NCBI GenBank assembly: GCA_013368315.1
Contig: JAACJM010000052.1
Span: 62,001 to 126,000 of the forward strand
DNA from: Tetrapyrgos nigripes
Taxonomy: Eukaryota > Basidiomycota > Agaricomycetes > Agaricales > Campanellaceae
Length of the DNA: 64,000 bases
Reading direction: 5' to 3'
Positions 22,120 to 34,113 of the stretch are shown here, one piece after another (positions within the stretch are counted from its first letter, which is position 1; each line of letters opens with the position of its first letter). A program made the position numbers and the translations under genes. Under the pieces are notes generated by a model. It was not told the DNA's origin, made no database searches, and was given only the letters and a program-made list of their open reading frames with translations.

Positions 22120-23990
22120 TCTTGATGATGTTTCTTGTCTCAAGCCTGAGACGATAAACGGACTATAATCCAAGTCAACCTGGATCTTTTCATGGACTAG
22201 TGGCTAAACGGACTAAAGAGCTGAGGCCGAACTGAGACAAAACTTGACTTGACTTGACTTGAGCGGTGTAATCTATCTATCTATCTATCTGACATCACTC
22301 ACTCGCATTTAAGGACCCTACACTATAGAGTTGTGGGCGAAGTTTCGATGATGTCCGGGGGCAGGTTCCCTATGACACCAAGTCCCGCCCTCAGAGGGTA
22401 CTTTTTATTGCTCTGAGATCCTGATTGTCGCAAGGATTTTCAGTTTTTTTTTTCTTGATTTTTTTGGGATAGTTGACGTTGACCTACTGTACAGATGCAT
22501 GTAATAATTAGTAAAGGAGGCATTATTGGCAGTCGCAGTGACACCTCAGTTCTCTACTTCCACCTCGCGAAACATTTCTCATCTCAGAGCTTGACGCCAT
22601 GGTGAGGCCACCAGAAACAAGCAGACTTCGTATCGCAATGCCTTTATCCATCCAGGAAGGCGAATACCTCTTCTATCCCTTTCAGGGAGTCCATCTCTGC
22701 CAGTGATATCGCTGTTCCACAATGCGTTTTCGACTCTTCGAGGTTCCCGCCGGAGGTGCTGAGCCAGATCTTCCTGCTTTGCACTGGCACTGCCGAAGAA
22801 GCGCTGGAAAGGTTCAACGAAGCGATCTTCGACAACCCGTCGATGTTTGGCGATGCGCCAATGTATCCACTATCATCACCTCTAACCCTGTGGATTCTCT
22901 GAAGGATACCCCTTGGAACCTGTCCCATGTTTGTTGCTATTGGCGGACCGTCGCCTGCGATATTCCATACGCATACAGGCGGACCTCCAGAGACTACGAC
23001 TTTACCAGCAACACGAACGCCTACAGACCCAATTTCACCGATCGCGAGACGCAGGGCTCCACGTATATATCAAATTCACTTCATTGCATCCTCACAACTT
23101 ACCACTCTTCACTTTCATTTGTTCGACGTCTCATCGCTGGCAATCTCTGGCGCTGGTGACCTTTTACTAGGTGATGTCTGCATAGACTTCATCGATCGTT
23201 CCCGTTGCTCGCTCGTTTTCCTCCGGTTCGAAGTCCCCTCTTTCCCTTCGGAGAAAATGCGACGCCTTTTTCTGCTCTGCAACAGCTTGAAGGAGTTGAG
23301 GATAATGGCACCCATTGACTCGAAAGAGACCCTTGATTGTCTCACTGTTGGACCTGTGGATGCGCCCGTCTGTCTCCTTCCTGCATTGGAGATCATAGAC
23401 CTTCGGTCACGCCAACCGCGCAAGCTTCAATGCATCACTGAATTCTTCAAGATGGCCCACTCTAGGACAAGTCTCGAACGCACAAGGGATCCTCGCGTGT
23501 CCAGAATGAAGTAAACGCACACATTCCCAAGTTAGAAGATGTACACCCGGATATACAAATGATGGTTCGGTGCTTGGCCGTTCAGGAGGTGATATCTTTG
23601 TCGCAGCACGAGGAGAAGAAGAAGACATTTTCGTATTATACCGACAGGCAGGAGAGGGTCTTAGTTCTGTAAATGTTGGATGGGAACATTCTTTATCAGA
23701 CTTTTGTGTCCTCATTGTTATTTCTAGCACTTGTCATGTATTTTACTCAGTAGATCTGTCGTTTGTGATTTTCACTCGTAAATGTATTTCCACTATTCCT
23801 CTCTTATGTGTATCTAGTTTTCGTCCACTGCCCAATAGGTAACCAATGTTGTTCTTTCTTCAACTAACAAGGCCTTTGCAACCTCGACCTATGTATTGCA
23901 ATGGTTCAATAAGAGATCCTGTATGTAAACTGCTTCCCTGCATAAAAGACTGTATCAATTAATGGCCTTTTGCGGCTTGCATCTTTGGAA
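22120..23990 (+). pseudogene. F-box gene copy C: frameshifted and deleted
   Basis: The order module, leader, start codon (about 22600), F-box, C-terminal part and 3' flank matches copy B. The F-box text is readable (FPPEVLSQIFLLC, PWNLSHVCCYWRTVACDIPY) but lies in several frames. A one-base shift occurs near 22855, a short deletion follows the IPY position (about 22965), and about 445 bp corresponding to 3720-4165 of copy B are missing at about 23155. A further shift near 23515 breaks the C-terminus. It has only one copy of the 26-residue N-terminal segment that is doubled in B. The gene is dead. Confidence 0.85.
22241..22292. repeat. Microsatellites (ACTTG)n and (ATCT)n
   Basis: Three to four ACTTG units at about 22246-22262 are followed by about five ATCT units at about 22271-22290, inside the upstream module of F-box copy C. 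Confidence 0.85.
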
Positions 23991-24056
23991 ATGTATTTCG
24001 TACTTGTACAACAACAACAGACAAGGAATTGCTCGGGAGGGACATCGGGAACGAAG

Positions 24057-24647
24057 TTATTCGTCCAAGTTGATTGAAGAGCCAAATTTTCCGTAAAGAG
24101 TAACTTTGAGCAGTTTCATTTCCCTTTCAATTTCTTCCGCTGACACGGTAAGCGATGAAAACCTCGATTCGATTTTGGCTTGATCCTTTTCTAGACGCTT
24201 GAGTGCTCGAGGAAGAGGTAGGTGTAGGAAAGCTTCGCCGACTTTGTATCTGCTAAAAATTGAGATCGTAGCATCACGGATCAGAAATTGCACGCACAAA
24301 ACGGGTTCGTCCTCGTCCGCAAGCTCCAGTTCCATTGAGAGATCATCGAGGGCTTCCTTTTCTTGCTGCACAAACCATCGATTTCAATTGCATGAGCGAA
24401 AGAAGGCGATTAGACCGACTTTGAGCACTTCCAGCTGGGTTTCTATACTCTTTATACGTGTGTTCAGCTTGGAGAATGTGTTAATGCGTTGCTGGTCCTC
24501 TGGGTAGGATGAGGTCAAAGAACAGCCAATATCGCTAAGAACGTACCCCAAGTCACTTCCGTGGAATCATCGTTTTCCTGCTCTTGCTCTAACTAGACAT
24601 CTTCAGTATCAGTCTGGATACGCGCTGAAAGAACAGACCATCCGCAT
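24057..24647 (-). CDS. GIM3: Prefoldin subunit 4
   Basis: Prefoldin is a hexameric cytosolic chaperone that passes unfolded actin and tubulin to the TRiC/CCT chaperonin; this is one of the beta-type subunits. Five exons (minus) are 24639-24647, 24547-24592, 24420-24499, 24298-24365 and 24057-24249, giving 131 aa with all phases consistent. Seen are VTWEDQQRINTFSKLNTR, a first helix, QEKEALDDLSMELELADEDE, the hairpin YKVGEAFLHL, a second coil, and the family ending TLYGKFGSSINLDE. The fourth intron is 48 nt and open in frame, which hides it in a simple ORF search. The 9-nt first exon (Met-Arg-Met) is inferred from splice sites. Confidence 0.92.
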
Positions 24648-24811
24648 TTTGGACTTGTACAAGGAGAAGCGAGGTGTAAGGTTAGGGTCAGGAGCAGGAA
24701 AACAAATTCACATGCTTGAAGTTTTGAGAAGCAACGGTACTTACGGTTGGTCGGTTAAACACCAGCACTAAAAAGTTAACGTGTCCTAGGCCTGCCTACT
24801 CTCTGACTATC
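24648..24811. promoter_or_regulatory. Divergent promoter region of GIM3 and DPL1
   Basis: 164 bp between divergent start codons. No known site was recognised. Confidence 0.4.
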
Positions 24812-27800
24812 ATGTTGTCTACTCTTTCTTCGCTATCTGGACGTTCCTTGTCAAGATCTACGCTATACGAGAATATCAAGACTGGACTCTTTGTCTACAT
24901 TCTTCTCAGGCAAACTCTCAAGGCAAAGCGTCATATCCAAGCTAGAGGACTCTTCACAACCATCAGTGAAATCCACAGATGGATAAGTCAGGTTCGTGCC
25001 AAGAGTTCTTGTAGAACCAGCTGAGTATCTGACTTCGGAGCCAGGAAGTCGTATTGCTAGTTCTCCGGCTTCCATCTGCGAAAGCGAAGGTAGAAGAGGA
25101 GATGGGCAAGGCCAAGCTGGATATTGAGAACCAGCTAGTACCGAAAGGCCCAAACGTTGTTCGGCACTTGTACTTACCGCAAGAAGGACAGAGTTTGGAG
25201 TGGATCTTAGCCGAAATGGACAAGATGGACCAAGAGAAGGATGGCGCAGACTGGCGTCATGGAAGGATTTCTGGAGCTGTCTATCGTGCGTTTGATATTG
25301 CATTTTTCGTCATGCCTCAACTAATGTCCTTTCAGACGGTGGTGATGATATAGAGAAAATCATCGTGGCAGCCTACCAACGTTACTGTGTATCGAATCCT
25401 CTTCATCCAGACATCTTCCCCGCAGTTCGAAAGATGGAGGCAGAAATCGTTGCCATGTGTCTTCGAATGTACAATAACCTTGATGGTGCTGGAACCATGA
25501 CCTCCGGAGGTACTGAATCCATCATCATGTCTATGAAGACTCATCGGGATTGGGCTCGCGAAGTCAAAGGAGTCACGGAACCCGAGATGTAAGGCTCATG
25601 TCTTGACATTTCCTTGTACCAAGTGTTGAAGTTGGATGACATTTACAGCATCATTCCTTCGTCTGCACATGCAGCATTTGACAAGGGTGGAGCATATCTA
25701 GGAATCAAGGTCCACACGATACCTGTTGACCCAATCACTCGCAAAGTCAATTTGAAGCATGTTAAGAGAGCCATGTAAGTGGGAGGCATGCGACGTTTGG
25801 TACTGGAATCTCATTTTCTACATCCTGCAGTAATTCCAACACCATCATGGTACGTCAGGCTTTAGTGCTTTACTTGCCAAGACATCATTTCCCAGTAGCT
25901 TGTAGGTTCTACGATCAACTTCCCCGATGGCAATCAAGATGATATCGTTGGCCTTGGTGCTCTCGCTGCCAGATACAAGGTTGGCCTGCACGTAGACTGC
26001 TGCTTGGGTAGTTTCATCGTGCCGTTCTTGGAGAAGGCCGGTTTGGCAGGAGGAAATGTACAAGGTAAATACAAACTGGAGCCATTCGACTTTAGGGTGA
26101 AGGGGGTCACAGCTATCAGCTGCGATACTCATAAAGTAGGTGACTTTGTATTACGAGTCCGATTTGTCAGTCTGAAAATATTTTTACTCCTCTAGTATGG
26201 TTTCTCGCCAAAGGTACACCTACCCGTGTTCTGACGGAGAACTGGCTGCTTATACTGCTCAAACTTTGCAGGGTACTTCGGTGGTCATGTACAGGGATGC
26301 TGAGCTGCGTAGACATCAGTATTATGTTCTGCCAGACTGGTCCGGTCTGTTTTGTTTGCCCTTGAACTTCAGGAAGTAGAACTTAATGTTTGTCATCAGG
26401 TGGAGTGTACGCAAGTCCTAGTTTGTCTGGATCACGGTGCGTATTCCTTACTTCAGGTGGTCTTCATCACTCTGACACCCTCTTTAAATGAAGACCAGGA
26501 GCTCTCATTGCAGGAACATGGGCTGCTATGCAGTACATGGGTGACAAGTAAGGATACTGTTTGACGAAAGATACCTATCTCATTCTCTCTTACTTAGAGG
26601 TTACCTGGAATCATGTCGCTCGATTGTCACCTGCGCGCGCACTATTGCTGAGCGGATAACGACCTCTATAGATGAATTATACATCCTAGGGTCACCGCCC
26701 GCTTCTGTCGTAGCCTTTGCATCGTCACATCCCCAGGTAAACATCCTCGAGGTCGGAGACCTCATGTCAAAGAAAGGATGGCATCTAAACGCTTTGACTG
26801 GGCCGCCGGCTTTACATATCGCATGTACGGTAAGTAGGCGACAACCCTCTCTAGGCATTAGTGACTGATCAGGGTTTCTTCTATCGTTGTTTTACCTATT
26901 GCTCTTGGCTTTGATCGGCTGTTTTCCCCCGTGCGTCGACGACAACAACACGTTCGTTTTGCCTTGATAATTATCGATATCTCGTCTACTTTGAACACGG
27001 TCTCGCCCTCGGTTCTTCTGTACACCGCAATCGTTATCTACTAACCGACAAAATTGCGCTGATATTGCCTACCCTCGTTTCCTTTGCGTGTTCGCTACCG
27101 ACCATATGGCATGTTTGATACCTGACATCGCGGTTTTCTTTTTTGTCCTGGTTGTGGCGATGATCATTCCAATCAATGCAGAGACTAACGGTGGATAAGG
27201 TCGATGAGCTCATTGCTGACTTGAAAGACGCCATTAAGGAAGTCAAGGTCTCACCCAGTGGTAACGGTACGATGGTCAGACTCTATGGTGAGTGCTGTCA
27301 ACTCCACTTTAGTGTTTCTTCTCCTTGTGATTCTTTGGTTCCATTTCATTGGTGACTGGGTGCAGTTCCAAGTCCCCTTCATTTCATACCCTTGTCTTCT
27401 TCGCAAATCGCCACCTAACAATAAAAGCCCTTCGGGGTGTGAATTTGTGGGCTGGATGGGAAAGTAATGGGATGACGATCCTCGTCCATTGGACTTGCCA
27501 TATTCGTCGTTCTTCTATTGTTAATAGAATCAACCCTCTTTGTTTCCATCTTCTCTTTTGTACCCTTAGTCGGGACCGGGACCTGTTGGTGCCCGTCTAT
27601 CATCGTCCATTTCCCATTCTTCCATTCTTCGTGGAGTATCTTCGAATCATTATTGCTGTGTCCTGTCTTTCTCTTTGTTTGTACTTTCTTTCTTTTGGGT
27701 GTTAGGGCACCATCAACGTCAGCATTGCTGCCGTACAATCTTTTGTTGGGCGATCTGCGAAATGAAGGGCACCAGGACCTCCGGCGCTCCGTTCGGTGTT

Positions 27801-28110
27801 CCTGTTGTGTTTGTTTCTCCGTTCGTCTCTTTCTTCACTTTCTGCGTTATGACCGCAATCAGTCGAGGGGCGGCGTCCTGTCATCGTGGCGTGTCGTGGT
27901 AGGGCACCCAAAGAAGGGCGTCTTTGAAGCATTTTTCACTCTTGTTTCGTTGGGTGGAATATCTTTCTTCCTCTTTCGTATTAATTCTGCTGGCTGACTC
28001 ATTGTTTCTCCCCTTTTCTTTCTATAGGTCTTGGTAACTCCAGCGTAGTCGGACCCTCAATGGTAAAGCAGTTGGCATCAGCCTTTGTAGATGCGATGTA
28101 CAAGGCGTGA
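24812..28110 (+). CDS. DPL1: Sphingosine-1-phosphate lyase
   Basis: This PLP enzyme of the endoplasmic reticulum cleaves phosphorylated sphingoid bases to a fatty aldehyde and phosphoethanolamine, the exit step of sphingolipid breakdown. The start gives an N-terminal hydrophobic segment ([14 protein letters not shown]) for membrane insertion. Exons begin 24812-24991, 25045-25285, 25336-25588 and 25649 onward, and finish with 27182-27287 and 28028-28110. Landmarks are [54 protein letters not shown], and the PLP lysine in SCDTHKYGFSPKGTS, then [22 protein letters not shown] (18 of these residues are family-typical). All joins are in frame. The last two introns are 352 and 740 nt, against about 50 elsewhere. 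Confidence 0.93.
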
Positions 28111-28830
28111 GTTTGCATCATAGGCAATGAACCTGATGAAATCATCTTGTTGATTGATCCTGAGAGGAATACATATTGGGCCTACCATCTACAATCTTGC
28201 GTTTCGCAAAGCTGCTTTTTTCTGGGATAATTCATCTCACATAGGAATGTACTGTGTGTATGTACAGCAAGTACATCTGTTTCTCGTGTAAGAGGGTCTA
28301 GGCTGGTGTACAGATGTCGACAAGGTACTCAGATTCGATGACGGTCCGAGGACTCTTGTCGTATGTACTGCCACGCGGACGGTACCGGAGTGACGGAAAA
28401 GATATGAAGGTCTTGATGGAGTTAACGCAGGTTTTACGACATGCAAGCAGCATGTAGCCTCACTGTAGCAGGGAAGAAATTGAGGCGACAGTTGACTGCA
28501 ATCTTTGACCGAAGGGCTAGTCTGGAAGTAGATCGCGTCGAGACACGACTCGACGCGCGTAAGGTTACCAGGGGCCAAAAACGGGCCAGTTACCAGGCTG
28601 TTATCTGGTACGGTACATAATAGAGAAAGAAAGGAAAAGAATAGCGCTTAGTAATACTTATCGGTGGAGTTGTGGACCGAAAGTCCGATAAGGATTAGCC
28701 GAATCGATTTTCATGATTCATTATTTAGACAAAACTCAGATGCAATTAGCTTTTCTTTGCCTTCCTTCCATTCCCTCTGGCCCAGAAGGCACCCCTCAGA
28801 AGGTCTAGTTGACCTTCTTACGAATCTCAG
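28111..28830. other. Stretch without a recognisable gene
   Basis: Downstream of DPL1 and upstream of the arrestin gene. No supported coding sequence or RNA gene. Confidence 0.5.
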
Positions 28831-31442
28831 ATGTCCTTTGTCTTCCATGGAAGCACCCCCTCTTCCCAAATAAATCTGACTCCTGACGAAGATGTCCATC
28901 CCTCGTCTTCTCCTGCTCTTCCTCCCCACGAGCATGACATGGGTCGTGAAAAGGAGCGCCCGAGGCTCGAAGTCCTGCTGGACAAAGAGACCATCTGCCT
29001 CAAAGGCACTGGCGTAGATGTCGAGCCAGCACGCCTTTCCGGTCATGTCGCACTCTATCTCGCAGAGTCTACCTCCATCCGAGAAATCACTCTTCAGTTC
29101 AGAGGAAAAGCTCGTCTGCTTACCCCTAACCATGAGTCGTACGTCGCCGTTTCTTTTCCTTTGTGCTGTCATTCAACTTTTCTATTTGTAGATTGACGCT
29201 CAACTCAAATCCGGTTACATACATCATCTGCAACCATGAATGGTCTTTCCTTGAAGGCGAAAAGAGACACTCGCATACCTTGAAAGCAGGCCGTCACTTT
29301 TTCCCATTCCAACTCCAACTTGGAGGCTCGCTTCCTTCTTCTATCTCGACTACATCGTTTGGAGGTGCCTCTGTGGTGTACAAATTACGAGCACACGCCA
29401 TTCGTCCCGGTTTCAATCACAACCTGCAGGCTTTGGCGCCTGTTTCCATCGTACGATCTTTTGCGCCAGAAGCCCTCGAGTACCAACAGACCCTGGAGAT
29501 CGAAAACACATGGCCAGAGAAGCTCATGTATTCTATCATGGTTCCTCACAAAGCTTGGGCTGCTGGTGATACCATAACGGCTCTCGTCAAGTTCTCCCCT
29601 CTACTAAAGGGCGTTGGTGTGCTGAACATCACCACCACCATAAATGAAACGGTCAAGCTTTACACCAGAACCGGTCATCAGGAGCACAGTCGCGCCGTTG
29701 CCACTGCAAGACACGAAATTGTGGGAGGCAAGGCTGTTCCAGTCCCTGAACACGAGCATAGATCGAGAGTCAACACGCCTGGAATCCATTCTCCTGGCCA
29801 TTCTTTACCGAACACGCCCAATATTTCGTCAGGTGCGCGTAGTTCCACTGGCACTGGCAGTTCAGGTGGTGGTGGTGGTGGTGGTGGTGGTTACTTTTCA
29901 TTTAATCCACATCCTGTTGCGTCGGCCTTGTCAACTTTGCATGAAGCTGGTCCTTCTACTTCCACTTCGCAATCTCAAAATGATGACTCGGATGAAAACC
30001 TTGAAATGAGTCCCAATGACGTTGTAACTCATTTGACAATACCAGCACCTCTAACCATCACTCCGACTCACGGTCTCGACCCCATCATAGTCAGCCATAG
30101 GATTCGTTGGAGTATTCTTATCCTTAATCCCGATGGACACACCTCTGAACTTCGGTGTTCACTTCCGTTACATTTATTGGATTATCGACTCTTGGATGAG
30201 GCCCGTATGCACACAGCTGCCACACGTCGACTTTTGATTGGCGGTCCAGAAGTACCGCCTCAAGAAGTTGAGGATGACATGGAACTTCCGAGGTACGTTC
30301 TTCGGTGCACTTTTTCTCATACGTCATTTTCATCGTCCTTTCCTTATAGCTATAACGCCCATGTCCGCGACCGAGTAGCAAACATGTTCCTTCCAGAGAG
30401 CGCTACTATGCGAGTTGCCAATCCCTGGGTCAGAGATGGTTTAAGCCCTATTCCAGGGAATAATGCGTCCGAAGTACATTCTCCTTGGCCATTATCACGG
30501 TCCGGTACTTCCTCGCCTCTAGAGGCCCACTTATTGTCGCACCTTCCTCATGCACCTGGTTCAGGTGATAGCACACCTTTGGATTGGGTCAATTCAGAGT
30601 TGTTGCTGTCAGTGTCGCAAGGCGCAGCACCACCGCTAAACCCGGATTCTAGACCCCTACAACTCCGCACACCTCCATCTGATCATTCCGATCCTAGTTC
30701 TACTGCAAATTCTAATCCGACGTCGAGGCCTGCTAGCCGATTTGCAAGTAGGCGTTCGAGTCGAGCTTCCAGTCCGGAACGAGGATCCCCTGTCGTACAA
30801 CCGTACCATTTGCATGTCGCCGGACCTCACGAGACATATATTCACAGTCCAAACGCCAGTCGAAACCTTCACGGCCTATTCAAAGTCTCCATGAAACCCT
30901 TGACTTCTCTGACTCATTCCAGCTGGCTGCCTCACACTCGTTCTTCGCATTCACATTCTTCATCCAGCCTGGCCAGCATGGTTTCTCATCCCCCCAATTC
31001 CTATTTCAGCGGTTCTCATAATTTCAATTCACATGTCCCGAGCTCGGCTCCAACGACACCTGGCGTTAGACCGATTCATCTTACAGACTATAACGCCGGT
31101 AATTCGCATCTGCATCGGCCTTTCACAGAGGTACCGGATTATAGGATGGCATCTCAGGGGTTCATCGGAGGTGTTCCGCCTTTGAGCTCTATGAGGGGTT
31201 TACCTTCGTATGAAGAGGCCGAGCAGGGGAATTCACAGAGGACGAGGAGTGACACTGACTTGACGGAACGGTTCTCGAGTCTCTTGTCAATGTCGATGCC
31301 CATGCCAAATGGTGTTGCTGCGGGGGCTGTTGGGCCAGCACCTGGGCCCGAATCTGGAACTGATTCCTTGGTTACTCCTACGACTGCGAATATAAGTATG
31401 AGTATGCCGGCGACACCGGTTGGATCTCCTCCAAGGGTATAG
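28831..31442 (+). CDS. Alpha-arrestin (ART/Rod1-like ubiquitin-ligase adaptor)
   Basis: Alpha-arrestins bring the Rsp5-type ubiquitin ligase to plasma-membrane transporters and trigger their endocytosis. Exons are 28831-29138, 29192-30292 and 30350-31442; the last intron is 57 nt and open in frame. The N-terminal arrestin domain includes LSGHVALYLAESTSIREITLQFRGK, the link NHEWSFLEGEK and the C-domain block YSIMVPHKAWAAGDTITALV (seen at about residues 50-270). A poly-Gly run and a long Ser/Pro/His-rich tail follow. LPSYEEA near the C-terminus is a PY-like motif (LPxY) for WW-domain binding. The start at 28831 is the first ATG of the open exon. Confidence 0.85.
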
Positions 31443-32083
31443 TAGCCCTAACCGTCCTTTTTGGCCCGTCATTACGTTCTCAGTTCTGTTGTGGTACCTC
31501 ATTTTGGTGTCTGGTCTTCGTGCTTTCGGCATTTTTGCTCTGGCTTGGTCTCCTTTCCCATCTCTCTAGATCCTCCACTGTCTTGATAGGATTCTCTACT
31601 TTGTCTTACTTATTTTTGTGATTATTATCTCCCATAGAATCTCCCTCCTTTTCCTGTTTTCTTGTTAACGAATCATGTGCATTGGACTTCTAGGCATTGG
31701 AATGCTGATTCCCTTCTCTACTTACCCACCTCTACGTATAATGCTGCCAATCAACTGTGTATTACCTTCCTAACGAACATAGTCTTTCCACCTTCGTTAT
31801 ACGTGATGTTTACTCTATCCCTTCCTCATTTACATGTATCATCGGCTTAGACCTTTCATTCATTTCGAGATCAAAATGTAACAACGTTTGGCTGCTGCAG
31901 AATTCAACAAAATTTTGCGACTTGCCTGCGAGGCCAGGGTTCCGTTCTCCGAGATAAGATAACATTCAGAACGGATCAACGGACTGCTTTCCCAAATAGA
32001 TTTAAGCAGCGGACGTAGTTGTACCAGCAACAGCCACCAACGTTTGTACTCAAGAGCTCGAGCCTTTCACTTCTCCATAACTA
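31443..32083. other. Stretch without a recognisable gene
   Basis: Downstream of the arrestin gene. A T-rich segment probably contains its 3' end. No gene was recognised. Confidence 0.5.
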
Positions 32084-33401
32084 ATGCAGAATTCAGCATG
32101 GCCCTCTACGCAGCCTACGAGACCTCCTTTGTCTGCCAATCGGTCTTCGATGCATACGACGCTCAGCGCTCCACCCAATTCCTTTGCCAAACCCCCACAG
32201 CCCTCAAGAATGCATGTTAAACGTGTCACCTTGACGTCGAAGAAGAACTGGTGGATGGGTGAGCACCTCCTCTTCTCGCTGTATATCGATCTTGCTCAAA
32301 TGCGTGCTCAGTGGAGATGGATCCTGAAGAGGAAGAGAACCCCAGTATCATTCACCACCCCATGGCGTCTTCTGACGAGACTGTGGTTGAACCCATGTTC
32401 CACCACAAACCAGAACTCCCGCATATGAATCATACGCATTCGTTTACACTCTCTGAACGAACAGCGACAGAACCGTCGCAACCACCTACGCCAGTCATCT
32501 TCAATGTGCCTCGCCACCCCTCTTCCATCTTTTCCTTTCCCACTCCAACTTCCTATTCTGCACCACCAAAGCCAACCGCTAATTTAGCACCATGTGCACA
32601 CGGCTCTGCTTCTGAACTGTTCAAATGTGTGGTGAAGAAACCCGATATCGTTCAGATCGAGATCAATGGAGAGATGCAGTCCAACGCGTCAGATGTTACC
32701 GTGCAATTTCTCGCAGAACTACGTGTCTACACGACTGTCAGCAGACATCGCAATATCTGTGCTTTCCTTGGATCTCTAGAAAACGTCGGAATGGTTCTGG
32801 AGTACATCGAAGGGCGGACGTTGTACGACGTCATCTCTGTTAGGCCTCCTCTCACAACTGCAAAAAAGATCGATTTCCATAATCAACTACTGGACGGTCT
32901 TTCGCATCTTCACTCCTACGGACTTAGCCATGGGGATCTTTCTCTGTTAAACGTACACGTTACTACACCAACTGATACGATAAAACTGCTGGATTTCGGG
33001 CGATCTGTCTCCGCTGACTCGATATACACATCTCCTGAAGACGAGCCCGCGGACCCTTTTGCTGTCTTTGGAAGACCTGGGAGAGAACCCCGCCGACCTC
33101 GTTGATAAGGATAGAGCAGATACATCCAGGGACAAGACCGTTTTGCGCGCCGGAAATTTTGAGGGGAGAATGCCAGGATGCGTTACTGGCTGACGCATAT
33201 AGCTTTGGGATGGTGCTGGTATGTTTGGACAAGTGTGATAGTGTGGACGTGAAGCCATGGGATCAGAGGAAGGATTTGTTACCCAAGGATTTGTTTGATG
33301 GATGCGAAGTGTTTGAAAATCGGGCGAGGGAATACCTTCGGAAATGGAATGCGCAGAGACGGAGATTGGCAAAGACGGACATGTTCCCTCCGATTCACTG
33401 A
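32084..33401 (+). CDS. Protein-kinase-like protein, apparent frameshift
   Basis: Exon 1 (32084-32258) and exon 2 (from 32312) give a Pro/Ser-rich N-terminus followed by a kinase fold. The C-lobe is convincing: hinge VLEYIEGRTLYD, catalytic loop LSHGDLSLLNV (HxD and Asn present), DFG in LLDFGRS, then GTRPFCAPEILRGE and DAYSFGMVLVCLD. The N-lobe is poor: no glycine-rich loop and no clear VAIK lysine, while FLAELR can supply the helix-C glutamate. Activity is therefore doubtful. Between DPFAVF (33066) and IEQIHPGT (about 33110) the frame changes by one base, and no intron fits. It is either a sequence error or a young pseudogene. Substrates are unknown. Confidence 0.72.
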
Positions 33402-34113
33402 TGAAGGACCATTTGGCGATACCCTGTTGTTGTCGGAATTCTCGACCATTTTCTTGGAATATCTATGGATTGGATCCTGGATTGGTGCAATACCTCGGTA
33501 CTAGCTTAGCCAGGGACGGTGTCGTGCTCGAGCTGGCAGCCCTTCCGGCATGGTGCTACATACGAGGACCGCATACGATGGCTGCCAGGCGCTGCTGTTG
33601 GCTGCTACCACGCTATCTATTGCCAATGGACACTTTCTCGTCTTCCCAAATACCTGAATACCTGGGAGGATCAGAGCCTTACGGAAATTCTTATATCTGC
33701 TGTCGTCTTTACTTGTAGGGCTCCGTATCGTCGAAGTAATACATAACATTGTGTCCTCAGCACCTACATACACAATCTTTCTGGACTCCAAAACTATCTG
33801 AACCAGGTGGAAATGACTGATAAGGACTTCGTATACGTTAAGAACTAGATAGAGCTCATTGGAAAGAAATAACATAAGCCGAAGACAAGTAAAATACACT
33901 ATCATAGAATGGTCCCGGGAAAAGGTGGAAGACGAATGAGTATCGTAAGTCAGGAAACAAATATAGTACAATTATCATAGAACGGTTTCAGGAAAAGTGA
34001 AAGTGAGATGTGTATGATATAACACTATATGTGAGGGGAAAAGAGGTTGAGAATATACAACAATCATTAGTCCGTTTCATTGACTTCCTGATGTCGTCAA
34101 ATACTTGACGGAA
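33402..34113. other. Stretch without a recognisable gene
   Basis: Open frames on both strands (for example 33501-33971 minus) show no motif and no splice support. Confidence 0.45.

Noticed and set aside
22241..22292. CRISPR-like short repeats
   Set aside because: They are plain microsatellites without spacers.
26830..28027. Separate gene between the last exons of S1P lyase
   Set aside because: Frames there are short and motif-free, and the lyase exons join in phase across both introns.
33501..33971. 156-aa minus-strand frame
   Set aside because: No motif, odd composition, no splice context.
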